Shown here piece by piece: positions 49,500-58,175 of a stretch of 64,000 nt of DNA. Position 1 is the stretch's first letter, and each line of letters opens with the position of its first letter. The stretch is taken from the NCBI RefSeq assembly GCF_900010755.1, contig NZ_CZJT01000079.1, positions 1-64,000 on the forward strand. Direction: 5' to 3'. This DNA is from Paeniglutamicibacter antarcticus. Its GTDB lineage: Bacteria > Actinomycetota > Actinomycetes > Actinomycetales > Micrococcaceae. The notes beneath the pieces are model-generated. The model was not told the DNA's origin and made no database searches. It saw nothing but the letters and a program-made list of their open reading frames with translations. A program made the position numbers and the translations under genes.

Positions 49500-51617
49500 A
49501 TGGGATTCCGCCCGGAAATCCAGGGCCTGCGTGCCATTGCGGTGCTCATGGTCATCATCCACCACCTGCGCCCAGGCGCGATGACTGGTGGTTTTATCGG
49601 CGTTGACATGTTCTTTGTGATTTCCGGATACTTGATCACCGCGCACCTGTTCCGTGAGGCCCGGGACACCGGCCGGATCACGCTCGGCGCTTTCTGGTCC
49701 CGGCGCATTCGAAGATTGTTGCCGTTGGCTTTCACTGTGCTGCTTGCCAGCGCCGGGCTGGTATTTGCCTTTGTGCCGGCCACCGAACACGGGACCATGT
49801 TCAGGCATATCGCCGCAGCAGGGTTCTACGTCGAAAACTGGGCGTTGGTTGCGGACGCCACCGATTACAGCGCGGCAGGGCAGATGGCCACGGTGGTGCA
49901 GCATTTCTGGTCGCTTTCCGTCGAGGAACAGTTCTACGTTGCGTGGCCTTTGCTGGCGGTTCTGGCCCTGTGGCTGGCCTCCCGCCCAGGCCGGGCCACC
50001 ATGCCCGGAGGCGGCATTGGCCGGCATGCCGCACCCGGACTGAACGTCCACCGGGTCTTCCTGACAACCATCGCCCTGGTGGCCGCGTTTTCCTTCGTCT
50101 ATGGGCTCTGGGTTACCGCCGCAAACCCAGCGGCCGCATACTTCGACACCGCAGCGCGGGCCTGGGAATTTGCTGCCGGGGGCATCGTGGCATTGCTGTG
50201 TCTCAAGCGCGGAGTGCAGGGAATTCCCGCTGCCATCCTGGGCTGGGCGGGAACGATTACCTTGCTGGCGGGGGCCATGCTGATTCCCACCGAAACCCGG
50301 TTCCCGGGAACCATGGCACTGGTTCCCGTCCTGGGTACTGCTGCAGTGCTTGCCGCGGCCGGAGCCCCGGCTTCAAGGTTCCGCTGGTTCTCGCACGCCA
50401 CGTGGTTGTCCATCCGCCCTGTTCGCTTCGTGGGTGACATCAGCTATGGCGCGTACCTCTGGCATTGGCCGCTGATCATCGTTGCCCCCTTCGTGCTGCG
50501 TGCCGAGCCCAAGTGGTACCACGAGGCCGGAATCGTCGTTTTGACGCTGGCCCTGGCCTGGATTTCATATGTCCTGATTGAAAACCCGTTCCGTTCCGGA
50601 AATGCACTGAAGCCGGTCCGCAACGCCCTGGTGTTTGCGTTGGCTGGGATGCTGGTGGTTGCGGGGGTATCGGTCGCTGGAACCATGGCATCTGCGCAGA
50701 GTTCGAATCTGCCGCGCATGGACGTCAATGATCCCTGCTACGGGGCGCGCACGCTTGCCAACCCCAAGGGATGCCAACCCGTGGCCTCGGATTTCTCCCC
50801 GTACCCATCGGCGGTTGCCGTTTCGCAAGAGGTCAGGTCCCCGGTATTCCCCGGCTGCGAAGCCGACACCCTGCAGGCAGGGGAGTCCAGCTGCACGCTG
50901 GGGGAGACTTCCGATCCGAAACTGCGTGTTGCCGTGGTCGGAGATTCGCATGCAACAGCATGGCTCCCGGCCCTGGAAATCCTGGCCAAGGAACGCGGCT
51001 GGCAACTGGAAACGCACATCCGTTCCGGTTGTTCCCCCTCCCTGGCCGAGCTGAAGGGTGCCCAGGCGCTCAGTGGTGCCGCCGAGCGGCTGTGCACCGA
51101 GTCCATCCGGGCGTTGGCTCCCAAGCTTGCCAGCGATGCCGGCCTGGACGCGGTGATTGTCGCGGCCCAGGGCAACAAACGATCATGGCTTTCCTCGCCA
51201 GGCTACGAGTTCAAGGACCCCGCCACGGAAGGCTTCACCAGCCTGTGGAAACAATGGATCGACGCGGGCAAGCAGGTTGCCGTGATCCGCGAGGTCCCGC
51301 GTCTGGGCAACAAGAACGTCCCGACCTGCGTGGCGACCAACCCGGAGGACCCGCTGGCCTGCTCGGTCAGCAGGAAGAAGGGGCTGGACGTTCGGCAGAA
51401 CCTCGGAAAGGCGCTGAGCAGCCCAACTGTCCCGGCGGGCATCGTCCAACCGAACCTCACGGATTCGATCTGCTCGGACAAAACCTGCTTTGCGGTGATT
51501 GGTTCCTTGATCACCTACTACGACCAGTCCCACCTGTCCCATGAATTTTCCCGCTCGCTGGCCCCGGAGCTAGGGCGGCAACTGGCCAAGAACCCGATCT
51601 TTGCCGCCAGCAGGTAG
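49500..51617 (+). CDS. OatA-like acyltransferase (Acyl_transf_3 + SGNH)
   Basis: About 705 residues. The membrane domain opens MGFRPEIQGLRAIAVLMVII with H-H-L following, then GGFIGVDMFFVISGYLITAH and FWSLSVEEQFYVAWPLL. A C-terminal SGNH domain has VAVVGDSHATAWLPALEIL and, at the end, DQSHLSHEFSRSLAP. It would acylate a surface polymer. The start is uncertain: ATG 49389 or GTG 49419 would add a basic tail. It is the second of three such genes here and differs from the first by more than length, so they are not a recent duplication by eye. Confidence 0.87.
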   Translation: MGFRPEIQGLRAIAVLMVIIHHLRPGAMTGGFIGVDMFFVISGYLITAHLFREARDTGRITLGAFWSRRIRRLLPLAFTVLLASAGLVFAFVPATEHGTMFRHIAAAGFYVENWALVADATDYSAAGQMATVVQHFWSLSVEEQFYVAWPLLAVLALWLASRPGRATMPGGGIGRHAAPGLNVHRVFLTTIALVAAFSFVYGLWVTAANPAAAYFDTAARAWEFAAGGIVALLCLKRGVQGIPAAILGWAGTITLLAGAMLIPTETRFPGTMALVPVLGTAAVLAAAGAPASRFRWFSHATWLSIRPVRFVGDISYGAYLWHWPLIIVAPFVLRAEPKWYHEAGIVVLTLALAWISYVLIENPFRSGNALKPVRNALVFALAGMLVVAGVSVAGTMASAQSSNLPRMDVNDPCYGARTLANPKGCQPVASDFSPYPSAVAVSQEVRSPVFPGCEADTLQAGESSCTLGETSDPKLRVAVVGDSHATAWLPALEILAKERGWQLETHIRSGCSPSLAELKGAQALSGAAERLCTESIRALAPKLASDAGLDAVIVAAQGNKRSWLSSPGYEFKDPATEGFTSLWKQWIDAGKQVAVIREVPRLGNKNVPTCVATNPEDPLACSVSRKKGLDVRQNLGKALSSPTVPAGIVQPNLTDSICSDKTCFAVIGSLITYYDQSHLSHEFSRSLAPELGRQLAKNPIFAASR

Positions 51618-51721
51618 CGGTAAAGTCCATGCCCACGCGTACAGAGGTTCGTCAAGCCCCGGACTGGTGAGAATGCCAACGCGGTTCCGGAGCGTTCTTG
51701 TCACTGCGGAGGCATAAACTA

Positions 51722-52384
51722 ATGGCCATGTCTGCACCAGTTAAACCTCCCCGCCTGCCTGCCTTCAAGGAACCAACCACTATCGGCTCGGGGGATTTGA
51801 CCGGTCTGGACCTTGATGGCCGCGCCGAGGGATTGCTCTTCGAGTTGGATGACGCGGACGGTGTCGATCTCGAGGACGCGGTCTTTACCGATTGCATTTT
51901 CCGTTCCGTGGCCTTGCAAGGTGCCCCGATGGCCCGGGTGACATTCGGGGATTGCCGGATCGAAGAGGTCAATGCCCCGGTGCTTGAAGCGCCGGATTCC
52001 GGCTGGTGGAATACCGCGGTGGTTGGCGGGCGCATCGGCTCGGCCGAACTCTACGGGGCAACATTCCGCTCGGTGCTCTTCGAGCGCGCGAAGCTCGGCT
52101 ACCTGAACCTGCGCCGCGCCAAGATCAAGGACGTGCTCTTCCGGGACGTGCACATAGAAGAACTTGATGCCGGGAGCGCGAACCTCGAACGCGTGACATT
52201 TATCGACTGCACCATCGACACCCTGGTGCTCAACGGGGCCAAGCTCAAGGATGTGGACCTGCGAGGTGCGCGCCTGCGTACGCTTTCGGGTATCTCCTCC
52301 CTCAAGGGTGCGACGGTCAGTTACGAACAACTCATGGACCTGGCTCCGATTCTGGCCGGTGAGCTGGGGCTTAAGATCGAGTAG
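51722..52384 (+). CDS. Pentapeptide-repeat protein
   Basis: A 220-residue protein beginning MAMSAPVKPPRLPAF. The second half is a run of A-x-L/F-x-x pentapeptides, for example GATFRSVLFERAKLGYLNLR, RAKIKDVLFRDVHIEELDAG and LNGAKLKDVDLRGARLRTL, which build a right-handed quadrilateral beta-helix. Some such proteins mimic DNA and protect gyrase (Qnr, MfpA), but many have no known role; I cannot assign one here. GGAGG lies 10 nt before ATG 51722. It is a single gene. Confidence 0.85.
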   Translation: MAMSAPVKPPRLPAFKEPTTIGSGDLTGLDLDGRAEGLLFELDDADGVDLEDAVFTDCIFRSVALQGAPMARVTFGDCRIEEVNAPVLEAPDSGWWNTAVVGGRIGSAELYGATFRSVLFERAKLGYLNLRRAKIKDVLFRDVHIEELDAGSANLERVTFIDCTIDTLVLNGAKLKDVDLRGARLRTLSGISSLKGATVSYEQLMDLAPILAGELGLKIE

Positions 52385-52424
52385 TTTCGGAGTAGTGCAG
52401 GCCTTTTTACCCAGCTTCGGTCGA

Positions 52425-52430
52425 TAGGGT
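52425..52430 (+). promoter_or_regulatory. -10 box (TAGGGT) of the CPBP gene
   Basis: TAGGGT is followed by 7 nt and ATG 52438, predicting a leaderless mRNA. Confidence 0.45.
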
Positions 52431-52437
52431 AGGGATT

Positions 52438-53205
52438 ATGCAGCAACAGCACATCCAGTACGCATACATGCAGCCGCCGCCGCGGGTTCGCCAGCCGGTC
52501 TTCGACCCTGGCAAGATGCGCCGCGGCGATTGGGTGGTCCTCGGCCTGTATGTGGCGCTATTTATTTTCGGCGCCGCGAGCCTAATCCCGATGATTCCCG
52601 GGTTTATCGGTGCGTTCAAGGATGATGAAAGTGCGCTGTTCGCGGTGAACCTGATCGTCTACGTGGTGATGTTCACCGGTGTGTTGATCATGGGGTTTGA
52701 CACGCTGCGCAGGTCATTCGCGACCTTCAAGTACTACCCATGGACCAAATTCCTGATGATTCCCGGCGCCTGGCTGGGCACGTTGATCATTGGCGCAACG
52801 GCCTTGGTGATCATGGGAAACCCCATCAAGAGCGAAAACCAGTTGGTCATTGAAAGCATGACCCGGTCGGTGCCGTTCGTGACGATGTTTGCCGTGACCG
52901 CAGTGATGGGCCCGTTGGTCGAAGAATACGTTTTCCGGCACTTGTTGATTGGAAAGCTCAGCCGCAAGATCAACGTCTGGGTATGCGTCGCGATTTCGGC
53001 AGTGTTGTTCACCGGACTTCATTTTATCGGTGCGGGTTCCTTTGACCTCACTTCGGCGATTCCCTACACAACGCTGGGGATCATGATCTCGGTGGCCTAC
53101 GTGGTCACCGGAAAATCCTTTGCCTACGCCTATGTTTTGCATTTTTTCAATAATGCAGTGGCGCTGACGCTTTCTTACACGCTGCTGCCGTTTTTCCAGC
53201 AGTAA
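52438..53205 (+). CDS. CPBP-family intramembrane metalloprotease
   Basis: A 255-residue membrane protein. After a Gln/Pro-rich N-terminus come about seven hydrophobic segments. The family motif EEYVFRH is at residues 162-168, and GLHFIGAGSFDLTSAIPY supplies the second conserved His. This is a second member in the window, shorter than the one at 3406 and not adjacent to a bacteriocin gene. A -10 box 7 nt from the ATG predicts a leaderless mRNA. The substrate is unknown. Confidence 0.87.
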   Translation: MQQQHIQYAYMQPPPRVRQPVFDPGKMRRGDWVVLGLYVALFIFGAASLIPMIPGFIGAFKDDESALFAVNLIVYVVMFTGVLIMGFDTLRRSFATFKYYPWTKFLMIPGAWLGTLIIGATALVIMGNPIKSENQLVIESMTRSVPFVTMFAVTAVMGPLVEEYVFRHLLIGKLSRKINVWVCVAISAVLFTGLHFIGAGSFDLTSAIPYTTLGIMISVAYVVTGKSFAYAYVLHFFNNAVALTLSYTLLPFFQQ

Positions 53206-53229
53206 CCCCGCAAGAAACAAGGATTCACA

Positions 53230-54459
53230 GTGAGTATCCAGGGCGGTGGTGCCGGGCCGTGGCAGGGCCACATGCATGGCAGCAAGGGCTACAGGCGCAT
53301 GATCCTTGCGTTGTTTGCCGCGGGGGTTGCCACATTTTCACAGCTGTACTCGGTTCAGGGTGTGCTTCCGGAGCTGTCCCGCGACCTGGGCATCGGCGAG
53401 TCCCAGGCGGCGCTTGCGGTGTCCGCAGCGACGTTGGGGTTGGCCTGCTCGGTGCTTGTCTGGTCGTTGTTGGCCGACAGGATGGGCAGGTTGCGCACCA
53501 TGACCATCGCCGTGGTGTGTGCGGTGCTCCTGGGGCTTGCGGTGCCCTTCTCGCCGGGGTTTGAATGGCTGTTGGCATTGCGCTTCATCGAGGGCCTTGC
53601 CCTCGGCGGGATCCCGGCAGTGGCCTTGGCCTACCTGGCCGAAGAAGTGTCCCACCTGCATGCAGCCGTCGCCGCCGGAACCTATATTTCCGGTACGAGC
53701 CTGGGCGGATTGGCCGGGCGTTTGGTCGCGGGCCCGTTGAGCGAGTTCTGGAACTGGCGGGTGGGGACCCTGGTGGTGAGCGTCATGGCCGCGATCGCGG
53801 CGGCGGTGTTCATTGCGGTGGCCCCAAAACCGCGCGGATTCACCCCGGTTCCCTGGTCCAGCCCGCACACCATTCCGTTGTGGAAAAAACTTTGGCTAAA
53901 CCTGCGTAAGGGTTCGCTGCTGGTGCTCTATGCCCAGGGCTTTCTGCTGATGGGCGGGTTCGTGGCGGTCTTCAACTATCTGGGCTTCCGCCTGGAGGCG
54001 CCGCCGTTCCTGATCCCCGCATCGTTGGCCTCGTTGGTCTTTGTCGCTTATCTTTCGGGCACCTGGTCCTCACGCCAATCGGGGGCCATGGTTTCGCGTT
54101 TTACGCGGCTTCCGGTGTTGCTTGGTTCGATCGGGGTGATGTTTGCAGGGCTGCTGGTCACCCTCATCGACTGGTTGCCCTCGGTGGTGTTTGGCATGCT
54201 GCTGTTCACCGCCGGGTTCTTTGCCGCCCACGCGGTTGCCAGTGGATGGATCCCGTTGGTGGCGGTCGGTGGCAGGGCTCAGGCCGCGAGTCTTTACAAC
54301 CTTGCCTACTACGGTGGCTCGTCGCTCTTTGGTTGGGCCATCGGCCTGGCCTTCGATGTAGCAGGATGGCCTGGGTTGAGTCTTGCCGTGGCGTCGCTTT
54401 TGGTGCTGGCAGCGGTGTTGGCGCTATTTGGACTGCGGCAGCGCCAACAGGAGGTTTGA
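53230..54459 (+). CDS. MFS transporter, YnfM/SetA-like
   Basis: A 409-residue transporter with 12 hydrophobic segments. ADRMGRLRTMTIAVVCAVLL is motif A, with the Asp-Arg and the basic cytoplasmic loop. The YnfM-like stretch FIEGLALGGIPAVALAYLAE and the C-terminal VASGWIPLVAVGGRAQA are seen. It begins with a hydrophilic Gly/His-rich tail of 15-20 residues. GTG 53230 has AAGGA 7 nt upstream. It follows the CPBP gene by 24 nt, so the two may be co-transcribed. The substrate is unknown; members export sugars or drugs. Confidence 0.87.
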   Translation: MSIQGGGAGPWQGHMHGSKGYRRMILALFAAGVATFSQLYSVQGVLPELSRDLGIGESQAALAVSAATLGLACSVLVWSLLADRMGRLRTMTIAVVCAVLLGLAVPFSPGFEWLLALRFIEGLALGGIPAVALAYLAEEVSHLHAAVAAGTYISGTSLGGLAGRLVAGPLSEFWNWRVGTLVVSVMAAIAAAVFIAVAPKPRGFTPVPWSSPHTIPLWKKLWLNLRKGSLLVLYAQGFLLMGGFVAVFNYLGFRLEAPPFLIPASLASLVFVAYLSGTWSSRQSGAMVSRFTRLPVLLGSIGVMFAGLLVTLIDWLPSVVFGMLLFTAGFFAAHAVASGWIPLVAVGGRAQAASLYNLAYYGGSSLFGWAIGLAFDVAGWPGLSLAVASLLVLAAVLALFGLRQRQQEV

Positions 54460-54467
54460 CGGAATTC

Positions 54468-54752
54468 CTAGAGCAGTTCCATCAATTGCTTTTTGTAGGT
54501 GTCGAACGCAGCCACCCCGACGGGCGTGATGCCCAGGTAGGTTGCCGGACTGCGGCCTTCGATGACTTTTTCCTGGGTGATGTACCCTGCATCTTCGAGC
54601 TTGCGCAGGTGGGTGGAGAGGTTGCCCGCCGTCATGGTGAGGATTTCGCGGAGCTTCGGGAATGCTATCGATTCGCGGGGCCCCAGGGTGTTCAGTGCCG
54701 ACATGACTCGCAGCCTGGCGTCAGCGTGAATGACCGGATCGAGTTCAGCCAT
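54468..54752 (-). CDS. Winged-helix transcriptional regulator
   Basis: A 94-residue regulator starting MAELDPVIHADARLRVM. The middle is a winged helix (SIAFPKLREILTMTAGNLST as helix-turn-helix, then a beta-wing KVIEGRSPATYLGITPVG), similar to PadR/HTH_34 small regulators that dimerise through their C-terminus. A longer frame upstream belongs to the membrane-protein gene. It lies 2 nt after that gene in the same operon, so it may respond to the membrane protein's state. Two operators sit upstream of the operon. Confidence 0.83.
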   Translation of the reverse strand: MAELDPVIHADARLRVMSALNTLGPRESIAFPKLREILTMTAGNLSTHLRKLEDAGYITQEKVIEGRSPATYLGITPVGVAAFDTYKKQLMELL

Positions 54753-54754
54753 GG

Positions 54755-55399
54755 TTACTTGGCCTCCTGGGTGTTGCTGCGGGCCCGGGTGGCCAGGGCC
54801 GCGGCGAGGAACAGGACCGGGCCGCCAATGGCAAAGATCGCCATGAACAGTGCGGGGCCGCCGAGCAAGCCGGCAATGTTCAACACCGTGAAGCAGGCGC
54901 CGAGGATGAACATCGCGCGGTCCTGGAAGACCGCTGCGCCGGCCATATACAGGATGCCGACGATCAGGATGGCGACTGAATTGATGAGCCAGCCGACGGT
55001 GGCCTGCGGTGCCTCGTGCATGAGGTTGGCCAGCGAGATGCTGAAGACAGCGACGGTGGCGAAGCCGCCCATCCAGCTCATCCCGTAGACCATTCCGGCG
55101 AAGCGGGAGTCGCCGCGGATTTGCTGTCCGGAGCGGATGCCCAACACTGCGGAGTAGGCAATTGCGACAACCAGGATCCCCGCTCCGATGAGCAGGGATG
55201 CGGCGTAGGAGAGTCCGATCCAGTGGTTGGTGGTGGCGTGCATCAGGCCGTAGCCCAGCAGGTAGGCGGCAGCCCAGATGGAGTACAGGACCGTGACGTT
55301 GGGGCCGATTGACCTGCGGGTGGTGGTTTCTGTTTCGCTGATTGCGGCAAGTGCTGCACGTGGGTCGACCGATTCTTGGGGGGCTGATGAAGTGTTCAT
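54755..55399 (-). CDS. Multi-pass membrane protein, partner of the winged-helix regulator
   Basis: A 214-residue membrane protein with about six hydrophobic segments, starting with a hydrophilic tail rich in Ser/Ala and ARG. Segments include TVLYSIWAAAYLLGYGLMHA, LLIGAGILVVAIAYSAVLG and ACFTVLNIAGLLGGPALFMA. I do not recognise a named family. The pairing of a small winged-helix regulator with a membrane protein of this size recurs in Actinobacteria, so it may sense or export an effector. The start has GAAAGG upstream, and two inverted repeats precede the promoter. Confidence 0.68.
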   Translation of the reverse strand: MNTSSAPQESVDPRAALAAISETETTTRRSIGPNVTVLYSIWAAAYLLGYGLMHATTNHWIGLSYAASLLIGAGILVVAIAYSAVLGIRSGQQIRGDSRFAGMVYGMSWMGGFATVAVFSISLANLMHEAPQATVGWLINSVAILIVGILYMAGAAVFQDRAMFILGACFTVLNIAGLLGGPALFMAIFAIGGPVLFLAAALATRARSNTQEAK

Positions 55400-55438
55400 G
55401 GTCCTGGCCTTTCGTGGAGTTCAAATGTATCGTGTACC

Positions 55439-55475
55439 TACAAATCAGTTTGTAACGCAAACTTGTTTGCGTCAA
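55439..55475 (-). promoter_or_regulatory. Two adjacent inverted repeats over the promoter of the regulator operon
   Basis: TACAAA-tcag-TTTGTA (55439-55454) and ACGCAAAC-tt-GTTTGCGT (55455-55472) lie side by side. Both hold the core CAAA-n-TTTG. On the minus strand a -35-like TTGACG (complement of 55470-55475) starts within the second. A dimeric regulator, probably the winged-helix protein, could bind both and repress its own operon. Confidence 0.6.
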
Positions 55476-55509
55476 TAGCCACGCAGGAAATCTTTTGAAC
55501 ACCTCCCAG

Positions 55510-55515
55510 TAAGCT
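55510..55515 (+). promoter_or_regulatory. -10 box (TAAGCT) of the MATE gene
   Basis: TAAGCT ends 6 nt before GTG 55522, predicting a leaderless mRNA. Confidence 0.45.
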
Positions 55516-55521
55516 GGGGAC

Positions 55522-56877
55522 GTGAGCCCAGCAGCCAAAAACCAAGTGTCAACACCCGAGTCAACAAAAGGCCTGGGACGCACCATCCTGGCGCTGGCCA
55601 TCCCCGCGCTCGGCGCCTTGATCGCCGAACCGCTCTTCCTGCTGGCCGACATGGCAATCATCGGACACCTTGGCATCAATGAACTCGCCGGGGCGGGCCT
55701 GGGGACCACGGTCCTGCAAACCGCCGTGGGGTTGATGGTCTTCCTTGCCTACTCGACCACCCCGGCGGTGGCCCGGGCTATTGGCGCGGGGCACATGGGC
55801 AAGGCCATGGCGGCGGGCCGCGACGGCATCTGGCTTGGCCTGGGCCTGGGCGCGGTGCTGGCACTGATCGGGTTCTTCGGGGCCAGGCCGCTGGCGGCCG
55901 CCATGGGTGCCAAGGGCCCAGTGCTCGAATTCGCCGTTGACTACATCCAGTATTCGACCTTCGGGATCCCCGCAATGCTGCTGGTGCTTGCCGCAACCGG
56001 CGTGCTGCGCGGCATGCAGGACACCAAGACACCGCTCTATGTGGCGGGTCTGGGCTTCGCCGCCAACATCGTCTTGAATTTCATTCTTGTCTACCCGGTG
56101 GGCATGTCGGTGGCCGGTGCCGCGCTGGGCACCTCGATAGCCCAATGGGGCATGGCGTTGGTGTACTTGTGGATGCTGATCCCGCGGATCCGCGCCGCGG
56201 GCCAGTCGCTGGCTCCGCATGGCCGAGGGGTGTTGGCCACCGGCAAGGTGGGTTCGTGGCTGATGTTGCGCACGCTGAGCCTTCGTCTGGCCCTGATCGC
56301 CACGGTGTGGGTCGCCACTGGACAGGGCGCACTGACGCTAGCCGCGCACCAGCTGGTCTTCACGGTCTTCACGTTCATGGCCTTCGCCCTGGATGCGCTG
56401 GCGATCGCCGCACAGGCGCTGATCGGCAAGGAGCTCGGTGCTTCCAATGCACAGCGCGCGAGCCTTATGACCAAGACCATGTGCCGCTGGGGACTCTACT
56501 TCGGCGTGGCCACCGGGCTGCTCCTGGCTGTTGCCGCACCCTTTGCCGGGGCGCTTTTCACCACCAACGATTCGGTGCGCCAAGCTGCCATGGTGGGCAT
56601 CTGGATTCTCGCCGTGGCCCAGCCGCTGTGCGGTCTGGTCTTCGTGCTCGACGGGGTGCTTATCGGCGCGGGGGATGCCCGCTACCTGGCGATTGTCGGC
56701 CTGATCAACCTGGCGGTCTACCTGCCGCTGCTCTATATCGTCACCCGATTTGAACACACCGGTGCATCCGCGGTTGCCTGGATCTGGGTGGCCTTCGGGA
56801 TCGGGTTCATGGCCTCGCGTGCCGCCACGCTATCGTGGCGTGTGCGCAATGATCGGTGGATGCGGCTCGGAGCTTAG
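55522..56877 (+). CDS. MATE-family efflux protein, DinF type
   Basis: A 451-residue antiporter with 12 hydrophobic segments. It begins with a hydrophilic tail and LALAIPALGALIAEPLFLLAD, then GHLGINELAGAGLGTTVL, both typical of the DinF branch. The segment TPLYVAGLGFAANIVLNFIL is also conserved. It would export drugs or metabolites using a Na+ or H+ gradient. GTG 55522 sits behind a -10 box with no ribosome-binding site. Its end overlaps the kinase gene on the other strand by 4 nt. Confidence 0.9.
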   Translation: MSPAAKNQVSTPESTKGLGRTILALAIPALGALIAEPLFLLADMAIIGHLGINELAGAGLGTTVLQTAVGLMVFLAYSTTPAVARAIGAGHMGKAMAAGRDGIWLGLGLGAVLALIGFFGARPLAAAMGAKGPVLEFAVDYIQYSTFGIPAMLLVLAATGVLRGMQDTKTPLYVAGLGFAANIVLNFILVYPVGMSVAGAALGTSIAQWGMALVYLWMLIPRIRAAGQSLAPHGRGVLATGKVGSWLMLRTLSLRLALIATVWVATGQGALTLAAHQLVFTVFTFMAFALDALAIAAQALIGKELGASNAQRASLMTKTMCRWGLYFGVATGLLLAVAAPFAGALFTTNDSVRQAAMVGIWILAVAQPLCGLVFVLDGVLIGAGDARYLAIVGLINLAVYLPLLYIVTRFEHTGASAVAWIWVAFGIGFMASRAATLSWRVRNDRWMRLGA

Positions 56878-58169
56878 CCTCCGGATACTTCAGTGGTGGA
56901 CACATGGTGCGCTGGCAGTGGATGAGGCTGCGGTGCCTTTGCGTCGGTGAAATCTAGGGTAATCAGGGCACCGGAAGCGTTGGAGAGTGTCACACCAATG
57001 CCCATGGCGGTGGCCTGGCCGCAGGCGATGGTCAATCCCAACCCAATGCCCCCGCCCTTGGACACGAATCGTTCCGGACCCGTTTCCAAGATGAATGCCG
57101 GAAATCCGGGGCCGTGATCTTCGATTTCCAGGCGTCCCGGGGAACTGCGAACCACCACGGTCCCCCCGCCGTGGGTGAGGCCGTTGCGGATCAGGTTCCC
57201 GAGGATCCTTTCCAGCCGACGGGGTTCAAGCCACACGGCGCAGCCCGGGGCGGCCAGCTCCCGAACCACTGATGCGCCATGTTCGGGACACTGGTCCCGG
57301 ACCCTGTCAATAATGCCTTCGACGCAGGCATCCAGTTCGGCGGCCACCAGGTCGATGGATTCGGTGCGCGTTTCCAGCCGCGAAACCTCCAAGAGGTCTT
57401 CGATGAGGCTGCGTAGTTTCGCCACCCGGTCTTGGACCAATTCGGTGGGGCGTGAATCCGGCAGCAGGCTGGCCGCAGCGACCAGGCCGGTCAACGGGGT
57501 ACGCAATTCGTGGGCCAAGTCCGCGGTGAATCTCCGTTCGGCCGCGATTTTTGCCGTGAGTTCCGCAGCCATGACGTCCACTGCCGCGGCGAATTCATCA
57601 ACCTCGTCCTTGCCAACAAAAGGTTTGCCGATCGATTCCTCCACGACAATGTGCCGTTGGCCGTCGGCTATGGCCCGCGCAGCATGCGCGCCATGGGCTA
57701 ATCTGCGCACCAGGCGGGAGGCTATCAAGATGCCAAGCGCCGAGAGGACGAAAAGCGTGGCGATGCCCGCCCAGAACAAGGCAGCGTCAATGTTCGTGCG
57801 TACCTGCTGGCTATCGGCCGTGGAAAGCGACAGGGAGAAGACCGCCGGCTGCGAACCGAGCTCGATGGGGGCGGCAGCAAAGATCACCGGCTCCCCGGCG
57901 ACGGCTCCCCGATAGGTCACGATGTCCCCTGCCCGCGCTGCCTCGCGCGCCGGTTGTGGCAAGTTCGGGTCGTTCACGGTGGCCCCGAGCACGCTGATGC
58001 CGGTTTCACCCAGGATGTGCATCGCTTGCTGGAGGGACGTGGCGGCCTCGGTGCGCAGCCGCTGTTCCTCAGAGGTGCTGATCATTTGGCGCACCAACAG
58101 CGCCGAGACCACCAAGGCCAAGAACACCGAGACCGTGGTGACGAGCGTGATTTTCCAGCGCAGACTCAT
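56874..58169 (-). CDS. OmpR-family sensor histidine kinase (CseC-like position)
   Basis: A 431-residue classical kinase. A first membrane segment (VTTVSVFLALVVSALLV) and a second near residues 131-151 enclose an extracytoplasmic domain of about 100 residues. HAMP follows, then HisKA with RRFTADLAHELRTPLTGL (His220), and HATPase_c with IEDHGPGFP and the G-box KGGGIGLGLTIA. It phosphorylates the regulator encoded just upstream. The gene order lipoprotein-regulator-kinase matches CseABC in Streptomyces. The signal is unknown but likely envelope-related. Confidence 0.9.
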   Translation of the reverse strand: MSLRWKITLVTTVSVFLALVVSALLVRQMISTSEEQRLRTEAATSLQQAMHILGETGISVLGATVNDPNLPQPAREAARAGDIVTYRGAVAGEPVIFAAAPIELGSQPAVFSLSLSTADSQQVRTNIDAALFWAGIATLFVLSALGILIASRLVRRLAHGAHAARAIADGQRHIVVEESIGKPFVGKDEVDEFAAAVDVMAAELTAKIAAERRFTADLAHELRTPLTGLVAAASLLPDSRPTELVQDRVAKLRSLIEDLLEVSRLETRTESIDLVAAELDACVEGIIDRVRDQCPEHGASVVRELAAPGCAVWLEPRRLERILGNLIRNGLTHGGGTVVVRSSPGRLEIEDHGPGFPAFILETGPERFVSKGGGIGLGLTIACGQATAMGIGVTLSNASGALITLDFTDAKAPQPHPLPAHHVSTTEVSGG

Positions 58170-58175
58170 ACTTGC

